NCBI GenBank assembly: GCA_041495845.1 | Contig: JBGQDM010000010.1 | Coordinates: 1 to 49,937, forward strand | Direction of reading: 5' to 3' | Source: JBGQDM01 sp041495845 | GTDB taxonomy: Bacteria; Acidobacteriota; Terriglobia; Terriglobales; Acidobacteriaceae | DNA length: 49,937 bases | Shown: positions 7,774-16,485 of the stretch, in pieces | Layout of the letters: each line of letters opens with the position of its first letter | Position numbering within the stretch: position 1 is the stretch's first letter | Position numbers and translations under genes: made by a program | Notes under the pieces: model-generated | Seen by the model: the letters and a program-made list of their open reading frames with translations, nothing else | Databases searched by the model: none | What the model was told of the DNA's origin: nothing

Positions 7774-9242
7774 GTTCCACTCCACCACGCCGCCGCCATC
7801 ACCAAGATCGCGGGATAGCATTCCAGGGTGTACCGCGGCTCCGGATTTTCCAGGGTTCCCAGAAACAGCGATCGCACGACGACAAACGCCAGCAGCATCC
7901 CAAGAAAACGCACGCGACGCGCGCCCGCCACCGCCAGACCCACATACACCAGGCCCAGCAACCCGAGCGCGACTGCCCACGCGGAGCCGAGTTCGTCATC
8001 GTTGAATTCCCACCAGCGCGCATCGCTGGATAGCATTTCGGTTCGCGGGCGGAGCCACATGCTCGCGACCCGCAGCGCCGGCAACGTCACGTAATAGCGC
8101 AGGGGCGCTGCCCGCACGCGTTGCTCCGCGAGGGCGGCAAACTGCCCGTCCAGCGCGGGATCCAGGTCGTCGTCATCCTGGTTGTAAGCTTCAAACAAGG
8201 CGGCCGTGGTGGCCCGCTGCGCTGCCGAATCAAACGCCCGCGCCGGCAGTTTTGCCAGGTCAAGCGGCGCACCCGGCACCTGCCAGTACACTTCTTCCGT
8301 CGACACGTAGTCGGCGATCCAGGTCGTCACCCAGCGATTGAAGCCAGCCGGCACGAAGTCCTCCGGATCGTTGGCATAGCGCGGCGCCAGCGGCCGGAAG
8401 TGATGCATGGTATGCAGGTTGCGCATGGCCCAAGGGGCGAGCGGCGCCAGCGAAATAAGGCCCAGCACCAGCAGGGCCGAAACCGGTTGCCAACGCCGCT
8501 CCCGCACAATTCGCACCGTCAAATACAGGCCCATGCCGATCAATAACAGCCCGCCGTCGGGGCGCAGCAGGATTGCAGCCGCGGTGAACGCGCCGCATCC
8601 CGCCCAGGGCGCCAACGCATGCCAACCGGTTTTGTCGGCTTCCCACCGCGCCAGCCCTGCCACCGCAAGATCCAGCGCTACCGCTGCTGCGAATACTGAC
8701 AGCGTTTCCGTCAACGCCACCGCTGAGTAATTCGCCAGAAACGGACAGAGTGCCGCCAGCGCGAACGCTGCCTGTGCCGCGCGCGTTGATCCGGTCACGC
8801 GTCTGGCCAAATCAGCGACGACGACGCAGGTGGCCAGATCAATCAGAATCTGCACGGCGAGCACGGCACGGAAATTATCCAGCCCGAACGCCGCGAACAT
8901 TACCGCTAAGAATGCCGGATAGCCCGGCATCCGCGTATAGGTCGGCACAATCTGCCCAAACTCGGTCAGCCCATACACTCCGTGCTGCAGCCAGTTTTTG
9001 GCAATGTCGGCGTAGACCTGCGAATCCACTGTTACTCTCGGGAAGGCGTGCGCAAAGAACCAGCGCAGCAACCCGCCCGCCGTTGCGAAACTCAGGAACC
9101 ATCTCCACTGCTGCCGCATCAGTTGGCGCACCGTGCGAATATAGCGCGCCGTGCGCCGCCACCCAAGCCCTGTCTTTGGCCGCCGTTCCCAAGTTTGACC
9201 CTCCAGCAGTGCCAGCTTACGATAGAAGTGACCGTCCCTCAT
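7701..9242 (-). CDS. GT39-like multi-pass membrane glycosyltransferase
   Basis: A 513-aa membrane protein of the dolichyl-phosphate-mannose/ArnT-type (GT-C) superfamily, which transfers sugars from lipid-linked donors outside the cytoplasmic membrane. After the first membrane segment (~residues 50-66) comes the acidic loop VTVDSQVYADIAKNWLQHGVYGL, which holds the conserved Asp of this superfamily, then TRMPGYPAFLAVMFA. There are roughly 9-11 hydrophobic segments, with a soluble insert at ~300-395, and a late PRYTLECYPAILVMAAAWW helix. The start is uncertain: ATG 9242 overlaps the ATG of the opposing gene (9241), and an internal ATG at 9119 would still keep all membrane segments; neither has a good ribosome binding site. 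The 3' end overlaps the sulfatase-like gene by 73 bases, tail to tail. Confidence 0.82.
   Translation of the reverse strand: MRDGHFYRKLALLEGQTWERRPKTGLGWRRTARYIRTVRQLMRQQWRWFLSFATAGGLLRWFFAHAFPRVTVDSQVYADIAKNWLQHGVYGLTEFGQIVPTYTRMPGYPAFLAVMFAAFGLDNFRAVLAVQILIDLATCVVVADLARRVTGSTRAAQAAFALAALCPFLANYSAVALTETLSVFAAAVALDLAVAGLARWEADKTGWHALAPWAGCGAFTAAAILLRPDGGLLLIGMGLYLTVRIVRERRWQPVSALLVLGLISLAPLAPWAMRNLHTMHHFRPLAPRYANDPEDFVPAGFNRWVTTWIADYVSTEEVYWQVPGAPLDLAKLPARAFDSAAQRATTAALFEAYNQDDDDLDPALDGQFAALAEQRVRAAPLRYYVTLPALRVASMWLRPRTEMLSSDARWWEFNDDELGSAWAVALGLLGLVYVGLAVAGARRVRFLGMLLAFVVVRSLFLGTLENPEPRYTLECYPAILVMAAAWWSGTQRCGGGSLAATARRRAASSERPI
9195..9223 (+). promoter_or_regulatory. Likely promoter of the GH18-CE4-GT2 fusion gene
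   Basis: TTGACC (9195-9200), a 17-bp spacer and TACGAT (9218-9223), placed 18 bases before the ATG at 9241. It lies inside the N-terminal coding region of the divergent glycosyltransferase gene if that gene starts at 9242. This overlap favours the later start (9119) for that gene. Confidence 0.5.
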
Positions 9243-12200
9243 GTCCAAGCCCGTCTTCTACGATCCCCGCCAGGCGCGCTGGCGCCTGATTCGTCGCCTG
9301 TTTGACGTGGTTGGCGCAGCCATCACACTGCTCGTTCTTTTCTTCGCGTATGCCGCGCTCCGCAACGAAACGCTGCCTGCGCTCTACTTGCCCGACGAAA
9401 AGCGTCCGATCCACGCCCTGCACGACAAGGAAAAAGATCGGCGTCGTCTGGCCGGGCATGCTGCCCAGCGCCGGCGCAGCAAGCGTCGTGGCTCGGAAGT
9501 CAAACTCAACTCCGACGAGGGCATCCGCGCCGCGTTTTATGTTGCCTGGGACGCGGCCAGCTTGTCCTCGCTGCGTCAGTACGCGCGCCAGATCGATTTG
9601 CTTTTCCCGGAGTGGCTGCATGTGCTTTCCGCCGACGGCCGCTTGCAGGGCGTGACCACCGAAAACCGCTTCTTTGACGTTTTTCAGGACGGTACGCAAC
9701 ATCCGGTGGACGATGCCGTCATGCCTTTTCTCAAGTCCTCGGATGCGGAAATGGAAGTCTTTCCGCTGGTCAACAATTTCAACGGTCTTGACTGGGACCC
9801 GGCCGTCGCTGGCTTTCTGCTCGATCCCGCTGCCCGCGCCCGGTTTCGCCAGGAGATTGGCACTTTCCTCGCCTCGGACCGTTACCGAGGCCTGATGGTG
9901 GATTTTGAATCCTTCCCGACTCGGGCCCAGCCCGGCTATCTGAGCTTGCTGGCCGAGTTGTACGCGGACCTGCACGCGCGGGGCCTCAAACTGTACGTCA
10001 GCGTGCCCGCACGCAACGAAGATTTTGACTACGCCGCCGTTTCTGCTCGGGCTGACGGCGTCGTACTGATGAACTACGACGAGCACTTTCCTGGCGGTAC
10101 TCCCGGTCCGGTGGCTTCCCAGCAGTGGTTCGCTGCCAATCTTGCCGCCGCGAAAAAAGTGATTCCGCAAGACAAACTCATTTGCGCCATTGCCAACTAC
10201 GGTTACGACTGGGTGCACAAGCCGAAGCACGGAAAGCTGCCTCCCGACCAGCGGGACCGCAATCAGACACTGCAGGAAGCCTGGCTCACCGCGCGCGACT
10301 CCGACGAGGAAATCGAATTCGACAGTGACAGCCTCACTCCTCACTTCAGTTACCTCGACGAACACAACCTGCGGCACGATCTCTGGTTTCTGGATGCCGT
10401 CACCGCACTCAACCAGATGCGCATCGCGCAGGATCTTGGCATCGACACCTTTGCCCTCTGGCGGCTGGGTTCGGAAGACCGGTCGCTCTGGCGTGTCTGG
10501 GACATCCCCGGCGATGCGGCGGCGCCCGAAAAACTGAAAGACGTTCCGCCCGGTTACGACGTGGACATGGAGGGCCAGGGCGAAATTCTCCGCATCGAAG
10601 CCACTCCCGAGCACGGCCGCCGCGAACTGAATTTCGATTCCAGTACCCACGTGATTGTGGATGAAACCTACGCCACGCTTCCTGATCCCTATCGCGTGGC
10701 GCGCTATGGCGCCAGCCGCAAGCAACTTGCCCTCACCTTTGACGACGGCCCCGATCCTAGGTGGACGCCGAAAATCCTCGATGTGCTCCAGCAAGAACAG
10801 GCGCCGGCAACTTTTTTTGTCATCGGTCTGGAAGCCGAAAAGTTCCCCTGGGTAGTTCGCCGCCTTTTTCACGAAGGGCACGAGATCGGCAACCATACCT
10901 TCACCCATCCTGACATCAGCAACATTTCGCCGGCACTGATGCGCCTGGAACTGAATCTCACCGAGCGTCTCTTCGCCAGCCGGCTGGGCGTGAAGACGCT
11001 GCTTTTCCGTCCGCCATATTCGATTGATCAGGAGCCGGACACCGCCGACCAGGTCCGCCCACTCGAATTGACGCAAGACCTCGGGTACATCACCATCGGC
11101 AACAAGATTGACCCCAACGACTGGCGCGCGGTCCCGCATCGCTCTGCGACCGAGATCGTGGCCGACGTGCTCGACCACCTGCCGCCGTGCGCTCCTACCG
11201 ACCTGCGCTGCGGCAACATCATCCTGATGCACGATGGCGGCGGCGATCGCAGCGCTACCGTTGAGGCCCTGCCGCTCATTATTCAGGGAGCCAAGGCCCG
11301 CGGCTATCAGTTCGTTCCGGTCAGCGCCCTACTCGGCAAGACCCGCGCCGAGATCATGCCCGTCCTTAAGCCCAGTGAGCGTTGGTTTGCCCGCTTGAAC
11401 CTGATTGCTTTTTGGCTGGGAGAGCTGGCTGGGCAGGGCATTCCCGCCATCTTTTTTCTTGGCGACATTCTGATGACCGGCCGCTTGCTTCTCGTCGGAC
11501 TGCTCGCCATCGTGGATCGGCTGCGCCGCCGGCGCCTGCCTACGCCCGCTCAGGCCGCGGCGTTTCGCCCCAACGTCGCCGTTCTGGTTCCGGCCTATAA
11601 CGAGGAAATGGTCATCGAGCGCACGGTGCGGGCGGTGTTGGCGTCTGACTATCCCAACTTCCGCGTGATCGTGATTGACGATGGCTCGCGCGACCGCACT
11701 CTGGAGGTTGCGCGTAAGGCCTTTGCCGCCGAGGTCGCCGCCGGCAAGGTACTCATCCTCACCAAGCCTAACTCCGGGAAGGCCGACGCTCTCAACTTCG
11801 GTCTGAAGCATCTGCGCGACGATGAGCCCATTTTCGTCGGCATTGACGCCGACACGGTCATTGCGCCGGATGCGGTGTCCCACCTCGTGCCGTCCTTTCT
11901 CGATGCGCGCGTTGGCGCCATCGCCGGCAACGCCAAAGTCGGCAATCGCGTCAACCTCTGGACTCGGTGGCAGGCACTCGAGTACATCACCAGCCAGAAC
12001 TTCGAACGCCGCGCTCTGAACCTGCTGGGGGCGGTGAGCGTGGTTCCCGGCGCCATCGGTGCATGGCGAAAATCCGCGGTGGAGCAGGCTGGCGGGTACC
12101 ACACCAATACGGTTGCTGAGGATGCCGACCTCACTATGGCGCTGCTGCGCCTGGGCTTTCGCGTGGAGTATGAAGACCGCGCGCTCGCCTATACGGAGGC

Positions 12201-12708
12201 CCCGGTCAATGCCAGCGGCCTCATGCGCCAGCGCTTTCGCTGGTCTTTCGGCATCCTGCAGGCTGTCTTCAAACACCGCGCCGTCTTTGGCCGCAAGGGC
12301 GTTCTCGGCTTTATTGCGCTGCCCAACATTCTCATCTTCCAGATTCTTCTGCCCCTGGTCTCGCCCCTCATTGATTTGATGTTTCTCTATGGCACGCTTT
12401 CCTATGGCATCAATAAGTATTTCCATCCCGAATCTGCCAACCCTGCCGATTTCCAAAAGCTGCTGGTCTACTTTGTGGCTTTTCTGCTGATTGATTTTGT
12501 CGCCTCCAGCATCGCCTTCGCCCTGGAACGCCGCAGCCTCCTCGGGCGCGAGGACACGTTTCTGCTCAGCCAGGTCTGGTTGCAACGTTTCGCCTATCGC
12601 CAACTGTTTTCGATTGTGCTGCTGAGGACAGTCAAGCGCGCGATTGAAGGTAAACCCTTCGCCTGGGATAAACTCGAACGCACTGCGGCCGTCCGCACTC
12701 CGGCCTAG
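9241..12708 (+). CDS. Trifunctional GH18-like / CE4 polysaccharide deacetylase / GT2 synthase fusion
   Basis: A 1,155-aa membrane protein that joins three carbohydrate enzymes. Residues 21-40 are a membrane anchor. Residues ~94-415 are a GH18-type barrel with its catalytic DxE reduced to VDFES (D221, E223). Residues ~495-680 are a NodB/CE4 deacetylase: TFDDGP (D501, D502), zinc ligands H552 and H556 in HTFTHPD, FRPPYS, and LMHDGG (H664). Residues ~720-760 hold membrane segments. Residues ~780-1005 are a GT2 synthase: VPAYNEE, IDDGS, DAD (D869, D871), EDAD (961) and QRFRW (Q997-W1001), followed by C-terminal membrane helices. The GT2 part resembles PgaC/NodC-type N-acetylglucosamine synthases and the other two parts recall PgaB. 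The protein most likely makes, deacetylates and trims an exopolysaccharide in one polypeptide. The adjacent GT39-like gene may act in the same pathway. Confidence 0.92.
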   Translation: MSKPVFYDPRQARWRLIRRLFDVVGAAITLLVLFFAYAALRNETLPALYLPDEKRPIHALHDKEKDRRRLAGHAAQRRRSKRRGSEVKLNSDEGIRAAFYVAWDAASLSSLRQYARQIDLLFPEWLHVLSADGRLQGVTTENRFFDVFQDGTQHPVDDAVMPFLKSSDAEMEVFPLVNNFNGLDWDPAVAGFLLDPAARARFRQEIGTFLASDRYRGLMVDFESFPTRAQPGYLSLLAELYADLHARGLKLYVSVPARNEDFDYAAVSARADGVVLMNYDEHFPGGTPGPVASQQWFAANLAAAKKVIPQDKLICAIANYGYDWVHKPKHGKLPPDQRDRNQTLQEAWLTARDSDEEIEFDSDSLTPHFSYLDEHNLRHDLWFLDAVTALNQMRIAQDLGIDTFALWRLGSEDRSLWRVWDIPGDAAAPEKLKDVPPGYDVDMEGQGEILRIEATPEHGRRELNFDSSTHVIVDETYATLPDPYRVARYGASRKQLALTFDDGPDPRWTPKILDVLQQEQAPATFFVIGLEAEKFPWVVRRLFHEGHEIGNHTFTHPDISNISPALMRLELNLTERLFASRLGVKTLLFRPPYSIDQEPDTADQVRPLELTQDLGYITIGNKIDPNDWRAVPHRSATEIVADVLDHLPPCAPTDLRCGNIILMHDGGGDRSATVEALPLIIQGAKARGYQFVPVSALLGKTRAEIMPVLKPSERWFARLNLIAFWLGELAGQGIPAIFFLGDILMTGRLLLVGLLAIVDRLRRRRLPTPAQAAAFRPNVAVLVPAYNEEMVIERTVRAVLASDYPNFRVIVIDDGSRDRTLEVARKAFAAEVAAGKVLILTKPNSGKADALNFGLKHLRDDEPIFVGIDADTVIAPDAVSHLVPSFLDARVGAIAGNAKVGNRVNLWTRWQALEYITSQNFERRALNLLGAVSVVPGAIGAWRKSAVEQAGGYHTNTVAEDADLTMALLRLGFRVEYEDRALAYTEAPVNASGLMRQRFRWSFGILQAVFKHRAVFGRKGVLGFIALPNILIFQILLPLVSPLIDLMFLYGTLSYGINKYFHPESANPADFQKLLVYFVAFLLIDFVASSIAFALERRSLLGREDTFLLSQVWLQRFAYRQLFSIVLLRTVKRAIEGKPFAWDKLERTAAVRTPA

Positions 12709-12781
12709 CCGTCACATCCCGGATTGACGCCGGTCACAGACAGTCGTGGCCCTTCCGTATGTGCTTAAGTCTGGAGCCATC

Positions 12782-14155
12782 ATGACCGGAAAAACCGTCA
12801 TTGAGCCATTTCGCATCAAGAGTGTCGAACCCTTGCGCCGGACCACCCGCGCGGAACGCGAAGAATTGCTGCGCGCCGCTTTCTACAATTTGTTTTTGCT
12901 TCCCGCCGGCGACGTGCTCATTGACCTGCTCACTGACTCGGGCACGGGCGCCATGTCCACCGCGCAATGGGCGGCCATGATGGAAGGGGACGAGAGCTAC
13001 GCCGGTTCTCGCAGCTTCGACAATTTCCGCAACTCTATTCAGAATATCTTCGGCTATCGCCACGTCATCCCCACCCACCAGGGCCGCGCCGCCGAACGCA
13101 TCCTCTTCAGCGTGATGTGCAAGCCGGGCGACGTTGTTCCCAACAACACTCACTTCGACACCACCCGCGCCAATGTTGAATTTGTCGGCGCCGAAGCCCT
13201 CGATCTGCTGATTCCGGAAGGCAAACAACCGGGCTTGGTCCATCCCTTCAAAGGCAATATGGATGTGGCCGCTCTGGCAGCCACGATTGAACGCGTCGGC
13301 CATCACCGCATTCCGCTCGTCATGCTCACCGTTACCAACAATTCCGGCGGCGGCCAGCCTGTTTCCATGGAAAATGTTCGCCAGGTCAGCGCCCTCTGCC
13401 GCCGTCACGGCATTCCTCTTTACTTTGACGCTTGCCGTTTTGCCGAAAACGCCTATTTCATCAAGCTGCGTGAGAAAGGATACGACGCCAAAACGCCCAA
13501 GGAGATCGCCCAGGAAATGTTTCGCTATGGCGACGGCTGCACCATGTCTGCCAAGAAAGACGGCATGGCCAATATCGGCGGGTTCCTTTGCACCAACAAT
13601 GACGTCCTGGCACAGCAAGAGAAAAACCTGCTTATTCTGACTGAGGGCTACCCCACCTACGGCGGACTGGCCGGTCGTGACCTCGAAGCCGTGGCCGTCG
13701 GCCTGCAGGAAGCCTTGCACGAGGACTACCTCGAGTACCGCATTGCTTCCACTGCTTACCTGGGCAATCACATTGCCGCGCAGGGCGTGCCCATCGTGCA
13801 GCCCCCCGGCGGCCATGCCATTTATATCGACGCGCGCGCCTTCCTGCCGCACATTCCGCCCGAGCAGTTTCCGGGTGTGGCGCTGGCGAGCGAGCTTTAT
13901 CTCGAAGGAGGAATCCGGTCCGTGGAAATTGGGACGCTGATGTTCGGACCGGCGGCGAAAATGGACTTGGTACGCCTCGCCATTCCTCGCCGTGTCTACA
14001 CCCAGAGTCACATCGACTACGTCGTCGAGGTCATCCTCGAAGTGTGGCAAAAAAGGGAGCGCATTCGTGGCCTCAAGCTCAGCTACGAAGCGCCCTTCCT
14101 TCGCCACTTCACCGCGCGCCTGGAGCCGATCGAACAACCAGTTCCTGCAAAATAG
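12782..14155 (+). CDS. tnaA: Tryptophanase / tyrosine phenol-lyase family PLP enzyme, tryptophanase-like
   Basis: A 457-aa beta-eliminating lyase of the aspartate aminotransferase fold. In tryptophanases it cleaves L-tryptophan to indole, pyruvate and ammonia; in tyrosine phenol-lyases it cleaves tyrosine. ATG 12782 has GGAG 5 bases upstream. Seen: LTDSGTGAMS, THQGRAAERILF, TNNSGGGQPVSMENV, YFDACRFAENAYFI, and MSAKKD with the PLP lysine at K259. The substrate-deciding stretch reads SVEIGTLMFG with Ile383, as in tryptophanase (VEIG); phenol-lyases have an arginine here (MERG). However, NIGGFLC after the lysine looks like the phenol-lyase form. I therefore call it tryptophanase, with substrate inferred, not proven. 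It ends 8 bases before the stop of an opposing gene. Confidence 0.88.
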   Translation: MTGKTVIEPFRIKSVEPLRRTTRAEREELLRAAFYNLFLLPAGDVLIDLLTDSGTGAMSTAQWAAMMEGDESYAGSRSFDNFRNSIQNIFGYRHVIPTHQGRAAERILFSVMCKPGDVVPNNTHFDTTRANVEFVGAEALDLLIPEGKQPGLVHPFKGNMDVAALAATIERVGHHRIPLVMLTVTNNSGGGQPVSMENVRQVSALCRRHGIPLYFDACRFAENAYFIKLREKGYDAKTPKEIAQEMFRYGDGCTMSAKKDGMANIGGFLCTNNDVLAQQEKNLLILTEGYPTYGGLAGRDLEAVAVGLQEALHEDYLEYRIASTAYLGNHIAAQGVPIVQPPGGHAIYIDARAFLPHIPPEQFPGVALASELYLEGGIRSVEIGTLMFGPAAKMDLVRLAIPRRVYTQSHIDYVVEVILEVWQKRERIRGLKLSYEAPFLRHFTARLEPIEQPVPAK

Positions 14156-14163
14156 CCGCCTTT

Positions 14164-14616
14164 CTACTGCGGCGGCGGCATGTCCTTGTCCTGCGGTTTC
14201 TTCTCGTCTTTGCCCGCCGCAGGTGCTGGTTGCTGGTTGCTTGGGGCGGGCGCGGGCTGCGCACTCGGCTGACTATTCTTGTCTTTCTTGCTCCAGGGCT
14301 TGGCTACCCACTTGGCGCCTTTGGTTACGCCCTTCGCGGCGTGTTTGGAGCCATCCGCGGCCGCCTGCCCCGTGTACTTCGCGCCCTTACCCGTGGCCTT
14401 TCCGCCCTTGACGACACCGCTCTCCACCGGATTCGCGTTCTTCGCGCCATCCTTGTCCTTGCTGTTGTCTTCAGGATTGGCGGCGGGAGGATTTTGGTCG
14501 GTGCTGGGGGTGGGATTCGGCGGTGGTGGCTGCTGGGATTTCTGAGCGGGTGAGCTCAGACTCACCGCCAGCAGGAAGCCCGCCGCGACTGCAATGCGAA
14601 GGAACGTTTTCAGCAT
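14164..14616 (-). CDS. Secreted low-complexity (Pro/Lys/Gly/Ala-rich) protein
   Basis: A 150-aa protein with a clear signal peptide (MLKTFLRIAVAAGFLLAVSLSSPAQ) and a good ribosome binding site (GAGGAGA, reading leftwards from about 14632). The mature part starts and ends with proline- and glutamine-rich tails (QPPPPNPTPSTD; PAPAPSNQQPAPAAG). The middle carries a lysine/glycine repeat region (VVKGGKATGKGAKYTGQAA, KHAAKGVTKGAKWVAKPW). No enzyme motif is visible. It is probably exported and disordered. The repeat Ala-Lys-Gly pattern vaguely recalls cell-wall-binding segments, but no function can be given. It is convergent with the tryptophanase-like gene. Confidence 0.72.
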   Translation of the reverse strand: MLKTFLRIAVAAGFLLAVSLSSPAQKSQQPPPPNPTPSTDQNPPAANPEDNSKDKDGAKNANPVESGVVKGGKATGKGAKYTGQAAADGSKHAAKGVTKGAKWVAKPWSKKDKNSQPSAQPAPAPSNQQPAPAAGKDEKKPQDKDMPPPQ

Positions 14617-14755
14617 GGATTGTCTCCTCTTCAGGCCTCTAAACGGACAGGGTTTCGCCCAGTATACCGCGCCTGCAACCGGGTCGCCGCGGTGTTAAAA
14701 TATAGAGTTTTCACATCGTCCCCTGCGGGACCAAGCTCCTTACCGAGGTGCTCTT

Positions 14756-16345
14756 ATGGCTACTCTCGAAGCTCCCCCGATGCCGGTTCGTTTGCACGAT
14801 GGCCCCTTTGTCAACGAGCCGTCCGTTGACTTCAGCAAAGAAGAAAATGCGAAGAAAATGCGCACCGCGCTGGAGAAAGTCCGCGCCGAACTCGGTCGCG
14901 AATATGACTTGGTCATCGGTGGCAAGCGCATCAAGACGGAAAAGAAGATCCGCTCCATCAACCCCGCCAAGCCGTCGCAACTCGTTGGTCTCCATCAGTC
15001 CGCCGGGCCCGAGCACGTGGAGCCAGCCATGCAAGCCGCGCTCAAGGCATTCGACAGCTGGCGCAAGACCACGCCGGAAGAACGCGCCAGCCTGCTCTTC
15101 CGCACCGCCGACCTGCTTCGCGAGCGCAAGCTCGAGTTCAGCGCCTGGATGGTGTACGAAGTCAGCAAGAACTGGGCGGAAGCCGACGGCGATGTCGCCG
15201 AGACCATTGATTTCTGTGAGCTCTACGCCCGCGAGGCGCTGCGGCTGACCAAAGCCGCGCCCCACACGCAGATTCCCGGTGAGCACGGATCGCTCTTCTA
15301 CATCCCCCTCGGCGTTGGCGCGGTCATTCCCCCGTGGAATTTCCCCTGCGCCATCATGGCCGGCATGACGCTCGCCTCCATCGTGATGGGCAACACCGTC
15401 ATCCTCAAGCCATCCCATGACGCACCCACCATCGCCGCGAAATTCTTTGCCCTGTTGGAAGAAGCAGGTTTGCCGGCGGGCGTGGTGAATTTCTGTCCGG
15501 GATCGGGCAGCACGTTTGGCGACGCCGTGGTCGGCCACGCCAAAACCCGCTACATCGCGTTTACCGGTTCGAAAGAAGTAGGTCTCCATATCAACCGCCG
15601 CGCCGCCGAACAGCAGCCTGGCCAGGTTTGGATCAAGCGCACCGTGCTCGAAATGGGCGGGAAAGACGCCATTGTGGTGGATGCCGATGCCGACGTTGAC
15701 GCTGCCGTAGAAGGCGTGGCCCAGGCCGCTTTCGGCTTCCAGGGCCAGAAGTGCTCGGCCTGTTCCCGCGCCATCATTGACGAGAAAATCTACGACCAGT
15801 TCCTGACCAAGCTCAAGGCGCGGGTGGAAAAGATTCAGGTCGGCGATCCCGTCGAGAACGCGCAGATGGCCGCCGTCATCAACGAAGGCGCCATGAAGAC
15901 CATTCTCGAATACATCGAGTATGGCAAGAAAGACGGCCGTCTCCTCACCGGCGGTGGGCGCGTGCCCAACACCGAGGGCTACTTCATCCAGCCCACCGTC
16001 ATTGCCGACCTTCTGCCCAAGTCGAAGTTGGAGCAGGAAGAGATCTTCGGCCCCGTGCTCGCGGTGATCAAGGCAAAGAACTACGACCACGCGCTCGAGA
16101 TCGCCAACGACACCGAGTTCGGCTTGACGGGCGCGGTATACACGCGATCGAAAGAGAAGATCGCGCGCGCCTACCGCGACTTCCACGTCGGCAACCTCTA
16201 CATCAACCGCAAGTGCACCGGCGCCATCGCAGGCGCCCATCCCTTCGGCGGCTTCAACATGTCCGGCACCGACTCGAAGTCCGGGGGCCCGGATTATCTG
16301 TATCTGTTCAGCCAGGGCAAGTCGGTGGGAGAGAAGATCGTTTAA
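14756..16345 (+). CDS. pruA: 1-pyrroline-5-carboxylate (L-glutamate gamma-semialdehyde) dehydrogenase
   Basis: A 529-aa NAD-dependent aldehyde dehydrogenase that oxidises glutamate semialdehyde to glutamate, the last step of proline catabolism. Start ATG 14756 has GAGG 7 bases upstream; a TAAAAT box (14696-14701) may be the -10. Conserved blocks: INPAKP at the N-terminus, VIPPWNFPCAIM (substrate tunnel), NTVILKPS (cofactor site), FTGSKEVG, VLEMGGKDA with general base E299, GFQGQKCSACSR with catalytic C333, and EEIFGPVLAV. The long N-terminus, GFQGQKCSACSR and the ending NRKCTGAIAGAHPFGGFNMSG match the P5C dehydrogenase subfamily rather than general aldehyde dehydrogenases. No proline dehydrogenase gene is adjacent. 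It is monocistronic, with its own terminator. Confidence 0.93.
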   Translation: MATLEAPPMPVRLHDGPFVNEPSVDFSKEENAKKMRTALEKVRAELGREYDLVIGGKRIKTEKKIRSINPAKPSQLVGLHQSAGPEHVEPAMQAALKAFDSWRKTTPEERASLLFRTADLLRERKLEFSAWMVYEVSKNWAEADGDVAETIDFCELYAREALRLTKAAPHTQIPGEHGSLFYIPLGVGAVIPPWNFPCAIMAGMTLASIVMGNTVILKPSHDAPTIAAKFFALLEEAGLPAGVVNFCPGSGSTFGDAVVGHAKTRYIAFTGSKEVGLHINRRAAEQQPGQVWIKRTVLEMGGKDAIVVDADADVDAAVEGVAQAAFGFQGQKCSACSRAIIDEKIYDQFLTKLKARVEKIQVGDPVENAQMAAVINEGAMKTILEYIEYGKKDGRLLTGGGRVPNTEGYFIQPTVIADLLPKSKLEQEEIFGPVLAVIKAKNYDHALEIANDTEFGLTGAVYTRSKEKIARAYRDFHVGNLYINRKCTGAIAGAHPFGGFNMSGTDSKSGGPDYLYLFSQGKSVGEKIV

Positions 16346-16363
16346 CCAGTCCAGAAAGAATTG

Positions 16364-16397
16364 AAGGCCGGAGGCTCTCCTCCGGCCTTTCGTTTGT
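16364..16397 (+). terminator. Rho-independent terminator of the P5C dehydrogenase gene
   Basis: A perfect 11-bp stem, AAGGCCGGAGG (16364-16374) and CCTCCGGCCTT (16379-16389), with a 4-base loop CTCT, followed by TCGTTTGTT. It lies 18 bases after the stop codon. Confidence 0.95.
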
Positions 16398-16406
16398 TCT
16401 AAAAGC

Positions 16407-16440
16407 TGTCATCCTGAGCGGAGCGAAGGACCTCTGCACT
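16407..16440. repeat. Dispersed intergenic repeat, family B, copy 1
   Basis: This 34-base stretch contains TCATCCTGAGCGGAGCGAAG. It matches 27076-27109 at 29 of 34 positions in the same orientation. It lies between two convergent genes. Sequences of this kind are common between genes in many soil bacteria; the role is unknown. Confidence 0.8.
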
Positions 16441-16485
16441 TCCAATCGCTCCACGCCGCGAGTCAATCCATCAGTGACTCCGGCT

